From: Farysia itapuensis
Lineage: Eukaryota > Basidiomycota > Ustilaginomycetes > Ustilaginales > Ustilaginaceae
DNA: 64,000 nucleotides
Direction: 5' to 3'
Assembly (NCBI GenBank): GCA_023212645.1
Contig: JALBYC010000003.1
Span: 806,001 to 870,000 of the forward strand
Shown: piece by piece, positions 20,321 to 30,525 of the stretch
How positions within the stretch are numbered: the first letter of the stretch is position 1
Layout: every line of letters begins with the position of its first letter
Notes under the pieces: model-generated
Told to the model about the DNA's origin: nothing
Seen by the model: the letters and a program-made list of their open reading frames with translations, nothing else
Databases searched by the model: none
Made by a program: the position numbers and the translations under genes

Positions 20321-22210
20321 TTAGCATTCAAAGATGCGAGCGGTGGAGACGTTGATGCGGGACCATTTTTTCTGGCGCACGACGAGTTGCCAGAGGAGTA
20401 ATTGGGGCCACTGGAGGTGGTAGAGGGCGAAAAAGGGCCAAGGGTCGTCTTTTGCAAAGGCAGGGTCGGTGAACGGTGGCCAAGAGGCGGATGCGCTGAG
20501 GTCAAAGAGTGTGCTTGTCGGTAGCTGGGGTGATGCGCCATCCTTTGCGAACGGGGGCAGGGGTTGGGTGGAAGAAGATGGTAGGAGTACACGATGGGAT
20601 TGCGGCGCAGCAAGGGTCCAGAGTGGGTGGATGGTCGACAGGATGAATGGGATCAAGGGCGTGGATGGTGGGCAGAGTGTAGGGACGAGGCGGGCTGGTA
20701 GATCGTGACCGATCCAGGAAAGTGGACGCGAGGCCTCTTCATTGGCATAGGCCTCCTGGATGCCGTTCCTGGCGTGGTAGAAGCGAGCGCGTGACGTAGC
20801 CCACGAGGGGGCGATGGCGGCGAAGTCCGGCTGATCGATCTGGACGGCCGGCGGGTTTTCCATGACCGGCAGGGCGAGCGAAGAGAGGTACTCGACCTCG
20901 TCCGCGGGCATCTTGTGGCCATTCTGCATGTGCGACCGCAAAGATGGGGCGGAAGAGGATAGTGCAGCAGGAACGAGGGCGTCGCCTAGTGCTGGATGCC
21001 CCACGAGGAGACAGATTGCGGTGTGCACACGCGGATTGCACTCGATCGCCACGAGTCGCTCAGACTGCCCATCACTGGTGCTCGGCTGATAGATGAAATC
21101 CATGCTAAAATGGCCCGTGATGCCTGCCGACGACGGTGCATGCCGCCCAACGAGACTCTCTCGACTCCATTGCGGCAATTCCCCACTCTCGGCGGCTTTC
21201 TGCAGACGGTAGAGGAACGTTGATGTCCAGCGGAGAGCTATTTCGCCAACAATCGTGTGCGAGGCCGGATAGTACGTCATCAACATGTCGTTGCTTGGGC
21301 AGCAGACAAAGGCCGTCAGTTTGCCGTCAACGACAGTCGCGTGCGTGCACCACTCTGATGCTTTCGCAGCGCTGTTTGGACGATCTCCGATGAATTCTTG
21401 CAGGATGTAGGGGGTTCGTGCACAAATCGGGATCGAGAGCGACATCAGCCGGTGCTTGGTGTGCGCCCAGTCAGCTCGACCAGTCTTCTGGTTGGAAAGG
21501 GGGTAGAGGGTCATGTCTGACCTGCCGACGTCGTTGAGCTCGGCGGCACACTTGAGGATACTTCTCGGGAAATCCTTGCTTTGCAACTTGGCAATCGCTT
21601 CATCGACAGAGGTTACAATCTCACTACGTGGAGCGGCCATGTCTAGCTTTTGCAGCAAGGAGATGAACCGATCTTTTTCGTGCAATGTCTCGACAAGCTC
21701 TGGCGTCTGTACGATGCTTCTGACCTTTCCACGTGTCTTTTGGAGTAAAATTTGGGCAGCAAGGGCATCCAAGCCGGTAGTGCCGGCGCCGGAACACGGG
21801 AAGAACAGATCAACTTTTTCTAGCAAGGCCACATCGACAAGGGCTTTGACATACGGCAGTTCGCGCTCGCCTGGCTTTGCCCCCGCTTCGGACGCAGGAG
21901 GCAGGAGGTGAAAGGCCGAGACCGAATTGGAGAAACGAGGAGCTGCAAGATTGCCCCAACCGCGTTCTTCGACAAGTACGACTCGCCAGCCGTTGCGAGC
22001 AAAGGTGCGACAGGCTGCGAGTGACTTTTGCATACGTGCTCCATTGATCAGCACCGTCCGCTGCCTACCATGGCTACGTCGAGACTGACGGTGAGTCAGC
22101 GAGAAGAAGGCCGACAAGATAAATGAAACTGGTGCCAAAGCTAGAGATAGACACAGCAGCAGCACAGTTGAGATCGTTGACTGAGCCCAGTTGGGCAGCC
22201 GAGGAGCCAT
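20321..22210 (-). CDS. MysC-like ATP-grasp ligase (mycosporine-glycine synthase family), membrane-anchored
   Basis: A 629-residue intronless protein. A hydrophobic N-terminal helix pair (about 12-38, STVLLLCLSLALAPVSFIL) is followed by a pre-ATP-grasp segment, TVLINGARMQKSLAACRTFA, then WRVVLVEERGWGNLAAPRFS. The ATP-grasp part has EKDRFISLLQKLDMAAPRSE, YILQEFIGDRPN, WCTHATVVDGKLTAFVCC and AIECNPRVHTAICLL (the metal-binding E-x-N strand). The C-terminus ends with ALYHLQWPQLLLWQLVVRQK. From what I know of cyanobacterial MysC, this order is characteristic: membrane stub, CTH-x-T strand, ECNPR-x-H, and a final PF...HxWQ-P-LLL helix. MysC joins glycine to 4-deoxygadusol. The substrate here is inferred. 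The catalytic E-x-N looks intact. It diverges from a DUF4336 gene and lies 14 kb from a sugar-phosphate cyclase. Confidence 0.72.
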   Translation of the reverse strand: MAPRLPNWAQSTISTVLLLCLSLALAPVSFILSAFFSLTHRQSRRSHGRQRTVLINGARMQKSLAACRTFARNGWRVVLVEERGWGNLAAPRFSNSVSAFHLLPPASEAGAKPGERELPYVKALVDVALLEKVDLFFPCSGAGTTGLDALAAQILLQKTRGKVRSIVQTPELVETLHEKDRFISLLQKLDMAAPRSEIVTSVDEAIAKLQSKDFPRSILKCAAELNDVGRSDMTLYPLSNQKTGRADWAHTKHRLMSLSIPICARTPYILQEFIGDRPNSAAKASEWCTHATVVDGKLTAFVCCPSNDMLMTYYPASHTIVGEIALRWTSTFLYRLQKAAESGELPQWSRESLVGRHAPSSAGITGHFSMDFIYQPSTSDGQSERLVAIECNPRVHTAICLLVGHPALGDALVPAALSSSAPSLRSHMQNGHKMPADEVEYLSSLALPVMENPPAVQIDQPDFAAIAPSWATSRARFYHARNGIQEAYANEEASRPLSWIGHDLPARLVPTLCPPSTPLIPFILSTIHPLWTLAAPQSHRVLLPSSSTQPLPPFAKDGASPQLPTSTLFDLSASASWPPFTDPAFAKDDPWPFFALYHLQWPQLLLWQLVVRQKKWSRINVSTARIFEC

Positions 22211-22477
22211 CGTAGCTTCCCTCCAGCGTCCGAGACAGGGAGGCTAGAAGAACGAGAAGCCTTTGCTGTCCGAGTGTGAGTGTGGAGGTTCGAGGATCGA
22301 GGTACATCGAGGTTCCTGACAAATTCGCGGGTCTAACACGCCTAACGTCATCAACGATCAACGCGAAAAAAAAAAATATAGAAATGACCTGATTAAACAC
22401 ATGCACAAACGCGACATCTTCGGCATTTGACAGGTCTGGGCCGAGCTCAATTTGTTGTGTGAGCTTGCCTGTTCGGA

Positions 22478-23404
22478 ATGTCGATCCGAGTATACCTGTC
22501 TGCACCTTTTGTCGACCATACCTGTCGTCTTTCTCGCACAGTCACAGTACGCAGCATGTCGACCACGCAGCAGGGTGGCAGTCAGCCGTCCAAGACGCCG
22601 GTGTACATCAACGAGGTGACGCCCGAGATCACGACGTTTGACTACCCGTTCAGTCGATTCGGCATCTTGCCCATTGGCGGAAGAAGTATCGCGATCAAGA
22701 TGCGCGACGGTCGTCTGTGGATTGTGCCAAGCACGCCGCTGGATGAGCCGACAAAGGCCAAGATCGACTCGTTAGGTCAAGTGGCGTATCTCGTGGCGCC
22801 AGACAACGTCCATCACCTCTTTCTCAAAGATTTCCACGCAGCATATCCTGCCGCCAAAGTCGTCGGCACTGAGGGTCACGAAGAGAAGCGACCCGAAGTC
22901 AAGTTCGACGGCATCTACGGCAGAGATCCCGAGTCGACGCAGTACGGGTACGAATCAGAGCTCGTTCCGCAATACTTCCCCACTTTTGCCAACAAGGATG
23001 TCGCCTTCTTGCACAAGGACAGCAAGACGTTGATCACAGCAGACCTACTCTTCAATTTGCCGTGCAAGCAGCAGTACCGCAACACTCCCGCTGGCAAGCC
23101 GACCAGCTGGCTGCCTGGCGTCATCTGGTTCTCCACCATGTTCAATCCCTTCGCCTCTTTCCACAAAACGTTCCTGGGCTCTGCAGGCGTTGCCAGCCCC
23201 ATTCCGGGTAAGCCGAAAGGCGGCACCAAGGACGAACGCACGCGCAACTTTGCCCAAGCTGCGTCTACTGTGGCCAAGTGGGATTTCCAGCGCATCATTA
23301 TGCTCCACGGCGACGTGATCGAGACCGGCGGACAGAAGGCGTGGATTACGGCGTTCAGCAAGTATCTTGAACCGGACGGCAGCTCCAAGTACAAGACTGC
23401 TTAA
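22478..23404 (+). CDS. DUF4336 family protein (metallo-beta-lactamase-like fold)
   Basis: A 308-residue protein if the first ATG is used, or 282 from the ATG at 22556 (MSTTQQGG). The first 26 residues (MSIRVYLSAPFVDHTCRL, then SRTVTVRS) carry four Arg and a single acidic residue, so the longer form would have a plausible mitochondrial presequence. The body shows DUF4336 features: FDYPFSRFGILPIGGRS, LWIVPSTPLDEPTK, VAYLVAPDNVHHLFLKDFHAAYP, TLITADLLFNLP and IIMLHGDVIETGG. These strands with HH and HGD resemble a degraded metallo-beta-lactamase fold; the full zinc-site signature HxHxDH is absent. Function is unknown for the family. The divergent start faces the MysC-like gene. Confidence 0.75.
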   Translation: MSIRVYLSAPFVDHTCRLSRTVTVRSMSTTQQGGSQPSKTPVYINEVTPEITTFDYPFSRFGILPIGGRSIAIKMRDGRLWIVPSTPLDEPTKAKIDSLGQVAYLVAPDNVHHLFLKDFHAAYPAAKVVGTEGHEEKRPEVKFDGIYGRDPESTQYGYESELVPQYFPTFANKDVAFLHKDSKTLITADLLFNLPCKQQYRNTPAGKPTSWLPGVIWFSTMFNPFASFHKTFLGSAGVASPIPGKPKGGTKDERTRNFAQAASTVAKWDFQRIIMLHGDVIETGGQKAWITAFSKYLEPDGSSKYKTA

Positions 23405-23715
23405 CCAGCTGTGTGGTTGCCGCTGCTTCTCCTCCTTTTATTAGCCGATCCGCCAAAGATCGTCTTTCACGCTTGCGGGCTGTGTGGCTCGGGCCAACTG
23501 AATTGTATGTCACGCGTCGTCATAGAGTTTGGAAATTGAATACAAGTGCCAATAGCAGCCTGTGTGAAAATTAAAAAGGCAACTGAATTCGAGGCAAAGG
23601 GAGCAGCCAGTCCCTGTCGAGCAACGTCGAGCGCTCTTCATCCATTTCACTGTTTCCATACCGCTCGCTTCCTTCTTCCCCGCAAACTCTTACCGCAACA
23701 GCAGACCTCCGCCAC
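23405..23715. other. Intergenic region upstream of VAP gene
   Basis: A 311-bp gap downstream of the DUF4336 gene that serves as promoter and 5' leader of the VAP gene. I see no gene in it and no clear TATA box; a pyrimidine-rich tract runs from about 23637 to the start codon. Confidence 0.4.
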
Positions 23716-24709
23716 CATGTCTGTCGAGTAGGTACCCTTTTGTTTCCCACGACGGTGGCCACGAAACGCTGACGCACAATTTTGGCACATGTACACAGAC
23801 TCAGTCCTCATGTCCAGTTAGGCTTTCCCAGTAAGTTGCAGAGCCTAGATAATGACCGCAGCAGAGCGACTAATCCCCTTGTGCTCAACAGGACCGCTCA
23901 CCCAGTTGGTCAAGAGAACGTTGACCGTATCCAACCCCAACAACCAGCCAGTTGCATTCAAGGTCAAGACTACTGCACCCAAGCAGTACTGCGTGCGCCC
24001 TAACTCCGGTCGTATTGAGCCCGGAGAGAAAGTCGAGGTACAGGTCCTCCTTCAGCCGATGAAGGAGGAGCCCCCGTCCTCTGCCAAATGCCGCGACAAG
24101 TTCTTGGTTCAGTCCACCATCATCACTCCGGACTTTGAGACGGCTTCCCTCCAAGAAATCTGGCCAGTGATTGAAAAGGAAAACAAGTCGGCAATTCACG
24201 AACAAAAGATTCGATGTGCTTACCTGCCCGCCACCACTGCGCCCGTTGCTGAAGAGGACGAGGGCAACACAAGTCAAGCCAATGGTGATGAGCGGTACTC
24301 GACCGTCCGAGGCAACCCCAACGGCGACGAAAGCTTCTCCTCATACAACCCTATTGCCGCCGCTCAGAATGCATCAGCCAACACTGACGGCCCAACGACC
24401 CAAAAGGCAAAGGAGGCCGCCATTGCAGCTGGTGGCGCTGTTGCCGCTGGTGCTGGCGCTGCTGCTGCTTCGGTCCGCAATGCAGGTGCGAGTGTCGTCA
24501 ATGGCAGATCTAGCGACAACAGCCGCGATGTTTCCTCCATGTCCCAATCTGATCTTCAAGCAGAAGTGTCCCGTCTCCGAAAGGAACTCGATCAGGCAAA
24601 GCGATCAGGATCCGGAAACACTCAGACCGCATCCGCAGACGGCGTTCCCATTCACATTGTCGCAGCCGTTGCCTTTGCCGTCTTTGCCATCACCTACGTC
24701 ATGTTCTGA
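23716..24709 (+). CDS. SCS2: VAP/Scs2 ER membrane protein with MSP domain
   Basis: Three exons: 23716-23726 (11 nt), 23799-23830 (32 nt) and 23892-24709, giving 286 residues. Introns start GTAGGT and GTAAGT and end ACAG and ACAG. VAP proteins are tail-anchored in the ER and bind FFAT motifs of lipid-transfer proteins at membrane contact sites. Splicing restores the typical beginning LSPHVQLGFPRPLTQLVK, then TLTVSNPNNQPVAFKVKTTA and KQYCVRPNSGRIEPGE, the core of the MSP domain (to about residue 125). An Ala/Ser linker follows, then a coiled-coil (SQSDLQAEVSRLRKELDQAK, about 228-247), and a C-terminal membrane helix (IHIVAAVAFAVFAITYVMF) at the very end. The first two exons are tiny and easy to miss. 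Confidence 0.92.
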
Positions 24710-24899
24710 TCTCGCCCAAGTGCCTCACTGTATCAGGGATGAGGGGGGAAAGCACTCCAGCGCGCAATTACCCATACTTTTCTTTCTCTTGTCTTTTCGT
24801 CGACTCTGGCCCTTTCCCCTTCCTCTCACTGTGCTCAAAATTTGAAAAAAGACCTTTAATACAAGATTGCGTGGAAGTGCGAATGGGTAATCGAATGCT

Positions 24900-26048
24900 T
24901 TATCGGGCTTTACGGGCGCTCTTAGAAACGCTCGAGGCCATCTTGCGCGGAGTGCCGGCCATAGACTTGACTGGCGTTGTCGGAGCTGATGCCGAGATAG
25001 AGTCGGCGGCTTTGACGCGGGCAGCCGCGCTTCTCGTCTTGCGAGGCGAGATCTTTTTCGGCGTAACAGGTTTAGCCTCCTCCTCCTCTTCCTCCTCTTC
25101 GCTGCTGTCCTCCTCCTCGTCCTCCTCGTCTACGTCCATTGCTGGGGCGGCAGCCTTGGTCTCAGTCACAGTCGCGCTGCTGGCAGGTTCAACGATATGG
25201 CTTTTTACGCCAAGTCTTTGGTTCCAAATGGGCAGGGCAGCCGAGTTGCCGGTCTTGACATCGATGTTGTGGACATTGTTCCATCCACCCTGGATTCGGC
25301 TGATGATGGCAGGCAGTGCCGAGAGCAAATTCTCGGCAAGTTGCTGCGGGGTATGGCTGGAAAGGTAGCCTAGCTTGACGCTGCTACAGCTGCCTTTGTT
25401 CTGCAGAAAGCTCGTGCTCTTAATTGCGCCATCCAGTTCAGCTTGAAGGGCCGCTGCGCCGTTCTTCTGTACGTTGACCGTGATGGGATGCTTTTTGGCG
25501 TCGAAAAACACTTTGCCGCAAAGGGTTGGCAGGAGAGGCACGATTCTCTGGTCGGCTAGGAACAGGTCGTGCTCCTGAACAAGGGCACGACGGGCGTCAA
25601 AAGGCTTGAACTTTCCCTTGAGTTTTGTCACGCCGACGACGCGTTCCACCGACTTGATCTTGTGAGCTGTAAGCAAGTCTTTGTACTCGCGCTGCGGATC
25701 TTTGACGAGAAGGCAGACCGAAGTGCTACCGGGTGCGTGCAGTGCGTGGGCCAGATTGATGCGCACCGGCTTGACCTTGCTCACTGCGTTGAGCGAGTTG
25801 ATGGTGATTTGCATGTACACGGCATTGTTCGGGTCTCTCAGATTGCCTTGAGGGCCATCCAGCGGCAAGTCTGTCGCAGAAGTTGAAGAGGATGGGTCGG
25901 CCTTGCGTTTCGCTGCATGGGCAGCAAGTGCCTTGAACGCCTTCAACGCTTGTGCACTATCAACATTGCTGGCAGCCACTCCCTTCTGAGTGACAGATGG
26001 GCTGGCTACAATTACCTTTTCCTTTGGGGCTTTCGTCTTGGCTGGCAT
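24900..26048 (-). CDS. Ribosomal-L1-fold nucleolar protein, Cic1/Utp30 (RSL1D1) family
   Basis: A 382-residue intronless protein. The N-terminus is basic and low-complexity. An L1-type domain runs from about 75 to 285: YMQITINSLNAVSKVKPVRI, SVCLLVKDPQREYKDLLTAH, RALVQEHDLFLADQRIVPLL, GKVFFDAKKHPITVN and GSCSSVKLGYLSS. These match the Cic1/Utp30/RSL1D1 group, which works in ribosome assembly in the nucleolus. The tail has a solid acidic block (VDEEDEEEDSSEEEEEEEEA, about 309-328) followed by a Lys/Arg/Ser-rich end, as is usual for nucleolar proteins. Cic1 (60S) and Utp30 (90S) cannot be separated by eye. It diverges from translin over 201 bp. Confidence 0.85.
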   Translation of the reverse strand: MPAKTKAPKEKVIVASPSVTQKGVAASNVDSAQALKAFKALAAHAAKRKADPSSSTSATDLPLDGPQGNLRDPNNAVYMQITINSLNAVSKVKPVRINLAHALHAPGSTSVCLLVKDPQREYKDLLTAHKIKSVERVVGVTKLKGKFKPFDARRALVQEHDLFLADQRIVPLLPTLCGKVFFDAKKHPITVNVQKNGAAALQAELDGAIKSTSFLQNKGSCSSVKLGYLSSHTPQQLAENLLSALPAIISRIQGGWNNVHNIDVKTGNSAALPIWNQRLGVKSHIVEPASSATVTETKAAAPAMDVDEEDEEEDSSEEEEEEEEAKPVTPKKISPRKTRSAAARVKAADSISASAPTTPVKSMAGTPRKMASSVSKSARKAR

Positions 26049-26249
26049 CGTGGTGTTGGTAAGGTGTCACCACAGAACAAGGGTTCGCCTGCCAATTCAC
26101 TTTTTTTCTTCTGAAGAAATCCTCCAAAAATTTCGCAGCTTCTTGGTCTAACATTCTATATTCCATTTGCTTACGTAATTGCTTTTTCCCCACCTGTCAA
26201 GATGGAAAGACCTCCTTTCTCGTTGAGCTAGCTGCTAGACAAGACGGCC

Positions 26250-27139
26250 ATGGAGAACGCAATCACGGGATGCTTCGAGTCGCTGTTCAGAGAGCTTGAG
26301 CTCGAAAGACAGGTATCTGAGAGCATCCGGGAGAAGAGCAAAGAGCTCGACCGTTGCTTTCGGTTGCTCTCTTCCCTGCTCAATGCCTTTCACTCCACGC
26401 CCGGAGACAAAATTTCGGGGATCGTGGACCAGGTGAGGCCTCTGCTAGCACAAGCTCGAGACATTGTGGCCCAATTGTCAGTATTGGTGCCCGAGCATCA
26501 GTACTATCGCGTAAGTGTGTCAAGACACCATTGCAGGAAGATCCGCGGCTGACAGTAGCAAACGTGCACAGTTCAATGACGACTTTTCGTCCCAATTCAA
26601 AAGCCTGGTGTCATCCATAGCCCTGGTCGTCTTTGTGTCGACGGGAGGTCTGGTGACAAAGTCGCACGTTGCTTCTGTTCTTGGCTTGACGTCTGGAGAG
26701 CCGACAGCCAAAGATCACCTGAAATTATCCACAGAAGAATACCTGCACGGCATCATCAACTTTATCAACGAATTGCCACGCCTTGCCGTGAACAGTGTCA
26801 CCATGGGCGACTTTCGTACGCCGGTCCGTCTGGCCGTGTTTGTCAAACAAGTACATGCAGGTTTTCAGCTGCTCAACCTCAAGAACGACAGTCTGCGGAA
26901 ACGCTTCGATGGCATCAAAGTAAGTCTCAGATTTCCCGCGTGGCTTTACGGAAAGTCGACACTGACAGGCTCGTTGCGTCCGGCACAAGTACGACGTGAA
27001 AAAGATCGAGGAAGTGGTATATGATATCGCGCTTCGCGGTCTCGTTCAGGGCGAGGATGACGGCCGTCAAGGTGTTGCATTCAAGAGGGATCCTGCGGTC
27101 CAACAAGATCTCATTCATCGTCTCGCTGGTCGAACATGA
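26250..27139 (+). CDS. Translin
   Basis: Three exons: 26250-26510, 26572-26919 and 26990-27139, giving 252 residues. Translin forms a ring with TRAX (the C3PO nuclease) and binds single-stranded nucleic acid. Family segments: EKSKELDRCFRLLSSLLNAF (about 31-50); LKLSTEEYLHGIINFINELP with RLAVNSVTMGDFRTP (central helices); LNLKNDSLRKRFDGIK|YDVKKIEEVVYDIALRGL across the second splice. For the third exon an acceptor at 26968 (CAG) would be in frame and add ARCVRHK before YDVKK. I chose the 26989 acceptor because the shorter join matches the translin pattern. The third intron acceptor therefore needs RNA evidence. The gene converges with the karyopherin gene, 41 bp apart. No TRAX gene is in the window. 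Confidence 0.9.
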
Positions 27140-27180
27140 AATAGAATAGATAAGCGGATATAATGCGATATTGGAGTGGA

Positions 27181-30100
27181 CTAGAGGGTCTTGACCTCTT
27201 GATCTTGGCCTGCTGCTGCGCGTTGGATGAGTTCCATCTGATCTGGAGTCAGGGAGCTGCTGATCTTGGCCCAGACTTCGGGTCGGTGAGTCTGGTAACT
27301 GTTGAGCAACTGTCGGAATTGTTCGAACACTGGCACCTTGTCCATCGGACTCTCATAACTCAATTCGTCGTCATCCTCTCCTTCGTATTCGTCGTCTTCC
27401 TCGTCATCGTCTTCGTATTCTTCTCCGTTGGCTGCAGCTCGGAGCTTGGCACGCTCCTTGGCAAACATTTCGAGGTACTCGTTGTCTTCGTCCACAACAT
27501 CCTTGTCATCATCAACGTCTTCGTATGCTGACGCATCAACGCTGACACCAGCGGAAGAAGCAAACGAGGTTTCCTCTTCTTCCTCCTCTTCCTCGTCATC
27601 GTTCTCAAATGCTTCGAGCATCGCGTTGCGTTTCTCAATGGCTTCCGGCAAGCCATCCAGCTGCGTGGCGAGAGCAACCAGGAAGGCTGCAAGATTGGCC
27701 TGCAATTCCGCAGGTAGTGTGGAGGGCTCAAGCGCGAGCAGTTGAATAATGGCCGAAGAAGCCACCTTCTTCTCGTGAACGCGTGTCATCTTGGGCAAAA
27801 GGGAGGTGATCGCGCCGAACAGCGCTGGAGTCGCATTCGCCGCTTCCAGTACCTGCAATGTCAAGCCAGCATTGTACACAAGGGCATCAAGAACGACAAT
27901 GATGGACCACTTGCGCACATCAACGTTCATCGAATCGTCGTCTACAGTGTGGGGCAGGACTGCATTGAGGATCTGTGGGACAGCTTCGTCCACTGAACCT
28001 CCCAACAATAGCAGAATAACATCAGCAAGCTTCAATGCTGCCACTTTGTCCGTGTTGCCAAGCTGGTCCGAGGTCATGGCTGTGATGAAAATGTCGATGA
28101 GCATGTGTCTATACTCTCCAGATTGTCGAACAACGTCAACACCGTAAGAGACGCAATTGTCGATTGTGGGAAGCATCTCGGACAAGTAGTCGATACCGGC
28201 GCCCTTGAAGCTTTTGTAGATAAGAGTAAAGACATGCCACGTTCCTGGACTGATTTTCTTTTGGTAGTAGGTCAGTGTGTCTGTCAATTCGAGGCAGTCA
28301 TCAAAAAGCTCCACGCAGTCCTTCTCCAGTGTGAACGCAACAATGGGCAGAATAACGGCTTCGAGCTTTTCCAGAATTTCAGGCTTGCTATCGGCAGCAG
28401 CAATGATCTGAAAGATGGTGTTGAGGCAGCTCATCGCAGCAAAGATCTTTTCGTCTTCGTGATTGTCCAGACTGAGCTCCATGGTTCCGTCTGTGCCCTG
28501 GTCGGCCGTCTCAAGCGTCTCATTGACGAGACGCATGTACGAAGCTGCCATCTGTTCAGTAAGCTGGACTGAAAATGGTAGAAGCTCCTCGCCAAAGGTG
28601 GAAACGACTTTGCTCTTTGTCTGTGCAAGTACGTCCAGGTCCGTTTCGTCGGACAGCTTGAGCAATTCCTGCATCAGAGTGGCAGCGTTTGGTGCCATGG
28701 CCGCGTGAATTTCGTCATGGTCAATCAATGTGCCAATGGTCTCAGCTGCTACCACCCGTACAGGTAGCTCAGCATCGCCGATGCAGTTCATGACTCCCTG
28801 GAAGGCAGTTTCCAACGTTGAGTTGTTAGTCCACGCCATACCGTTGTGATCGAACGACTTGATGAGATCGCAGGCTCGGAATCGGAGGAAGCGGTGTGGA
28901 CTGGCAAGCTCAGGAATGACATGCTGAGCGAAGAAACCGTCAAGCATGCCAGACACCTTTTCGTGGTTGACCATGGTCAGGTCCACAGCACGGCAAAGGT
29001 GCAAGGCGCCATCTTTCTCGCGTGGAGATCTTTGAGCGTCGTTGACCACCGAGGTGATGAACTCGAGCAGGGGCATGAAGACGCTTTTCGTTCTTTTGCT
29101 AGCGACCGTTTGAACAAAGGTAGCGGCTGATCCAGAAACGCTTCCGAGCTCCTCGAAGGGATCCAAATTGGCCCGGACGAAGTCGACCGCGTCAAGCTCC
29201 CATTGTTCGTCGCTCTCATCACTGAAGCACATTCTTGGAAATAGAAATCCTTGAATGAGGGGAAGAGCATGGGGCTTGAGAAGGGCCCATGTAGATTTTG
29301 GCTTGACGCACTCTGTGAGGAACATGCAGACAAAGTAGAACGTCTTCTTGGAGATCCACATGGAACCGCGGGTGTTCAGGTCGATGATCCTGAGGTAGAC
29401 TTTGAGAATCTCGGGTGCAAAGGTCTGCACAAAGTTCTCCGCAAAAGGTTTGTACTTTTTCATGTCGGAAGGGAGTTGCGACGGGTTGCCGTATCGCGAA
29501 AAGAGCTTGTTCAGCGAGTGGAAAGCCCATTTTTTAGCCTTCCACCAGGGAGACTCTTCCCTAGCATCGTCATCCGAGGGCATTTGAGACGTCTCAATCT
29601 CCTTTTGCACCACGTTGAGCAAGAAAGTGCCCCACGGCACAATGCTTTCGTGAGATTGTTGATGGGCTGTGAGCTCGACGTGCATGCTGGTCTTGTAAAC
29701 TTTGAGTATCAGGTACAAGATCTCTCCAACTTCTGGGGACGAAGAATTGCTTGAGTTGAGCAAGTTGGTTCCCGTCTGTAGGATGTGAGGCAATGTAGCG
29801 GGTGCCAGCTTTTGCATCATCTTGGTACCATTGTTCCAACGAAAAGCTCGGACGACTTCGAGCAAGGCGCGAAGACCTCCATACACCTGCTGAGGATTCT
29901 GGCTCCGCAAGAGCTCACCGACCTGATCCATGAGGTTCGGCCAGGATTCTGGGAAATCACATCTCGCGATAGTTCCTAGCGCGCTTGCCACGTGAACGCG
30001 AGTCTGTGCTGGCGCATCGACGAGCGTTGGGAGGAGGATAGACTTGATCGATTGCCGGTCTCCTTGCGGAATTACACTCTGACTCGGAGCTCCTCGGACA

Positions 30101-30315
30101 GGGGTCTCATCCCAATGGCGACCGACGCGATTCTTTGCGTAGATGGAAGCTGCTTGTCGGACGGGCAAGTCAACTTGAGGAGACGCTATGACTTGAAAGA
30201 CTGAAAAAAGCATACCATCCTGCGTCTCGACCTTCTTGAGCTCGAGCTCAGCAGCCTTTCGCGCATTCGGATTGGGGTCTAGCGAGTGCGTGAACACCTG
30301 TACAAGCGCCTCCAT
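27181..30315 (-). CDS. Importin-beta family karyopherin, importin-7/8 (Nmd5/Sxm1) type
   Basis: A 1044-residue intronless HEAT-repeat protein. The N-terminal importin-beta domain is clear: SLDPNPNARKAAELELKKVE, QVDLPVRQAASIYAKNRVGR, then SVIPQGDRQSIKSILLPTLV. Next comes ALGTIARCDFPESWPNLMDQ, a motif shared by importin-7, importin-8, Nmd5 and Sxm1. It carries cargo through nuclear pores in a Ran-dependent manner. A strongly acidic loop near the C-terminus (about 895-985, several runs of DDEEEEEEEE and YEDDDEEDDEYEGEDDDE) matches the acidic insert typical of this subfamily. Nmd5 and Sxm1 are paralogues in yeast; only one type is seen here, so no finer name is given. A divergent promoter of 210 bp is shared with RAD17. 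Confidence 0.9.
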   Translation of the reverse strand: MEALVQVFTHSLDPNPNARKAAELELKKVETQDGMLFSVFQVIASPQVDLPVRQAASIYAKNRVGRHWDETPVRGAPSQSVIPQGDRQSIKSILLPTLVDAPAQTRVHVASALGTIARCDFPESWPNLMDQVGELLRSQNPQQVYGGLRALLEVVRAFRWNNGTKMMQKLAPATLPHILQTGTNLLNSSNSSSPEVGEILYLILKVYKTSMHVELTAHQQSHESIVPWGTFLLNVVQKEIETSQMPSDDDAREESPWWKAKKWAFHSLNKLFSRYGNPSQLPSDMKKYKPFAENFVQTFAPEILKVYLRIIDLNTRGSMWISKKTFYFVCMFLTECVKPKSTWALLKPHALPLIQGFLFPRMCFSDESDEQWELDAVDFVRANLDPFEELGSVSGSAATFVQTVASKRTKSVFMPLLEFITSVVNDAQRSPREKDGALHLCRAVDLTMVNHEKVSGMLDGFFAQHVIPELASPHRFLRFRACDLIKSFDHNGMAWTNNSTLETAFQGVMNCIGDAELPVRVVAAETIGTLIDHDEIHAAMAPNAATLMQELLKLSDETDLDVLAQTKSKVVSTFGEELLPFSVQLTEQMAASYMRLVNETLETADQGTDGTMELSLDNHEDEKIFAAMSCLNTIFQIIAAADSKPEILEKLEAVILPIVAFTLEKDCVELFDDCLELTDTLTYYQKKISPGTWHVFTLIYKSFKGAGIDYLSEMLPTIDNCVSYGVDVVRQSGEYRHMLIDIFITAMTSDQLGNTDKVAALKLADVILLLLGGSVDEAVPQILNAVLPHTVDDDSMNVDVRKWSIIVVLDALVYNAGLTLQVLEAANATPALFGAITSLLPKMTRVHEKKVASSAIIQLLALEPSTLPAELQANLAAFLVALATQLDGLPEAIEKRNAMLEAFENDDEEEEEEEETSFASSAGVSVDASAYEDVDDDKDVVDEDNEYLEMFAKERAKLRAAANGEEYEDDDEEDDEYEGEDDDELSYESPMDKVPVFEQFRQLLNSYQTHRPEVWAKISSSLTPDQMELIQRAAAGQDQEVKTL

Positions 30316-30525
30316 ATTGAGATCAAGTGTGCAGCTTGGGAAGGTAGGGCCATTTTCTTCTCAATAAAAACGTTTTCGCAAAATTCATAGACCAACACTT
30401 TCACATTCGGCCGGTAAGATTTGGTGGGGAACATAACACTCACAGTGATAACACGTAAAGAGTGTTGTTCTCACGCTGCACGGCGCGGGACTCAAGATAC
30501 CAATCAACCACCCACTCGGTGATTA

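Noticed and set aside
30210..30224. A GTATGCTTTTTTCAG stretch (minus strand) in the karyopherin gene as an intron
   Set aside because: It is only 15 nt long, too short to splice, and the protein without removal fits the importin pattern.
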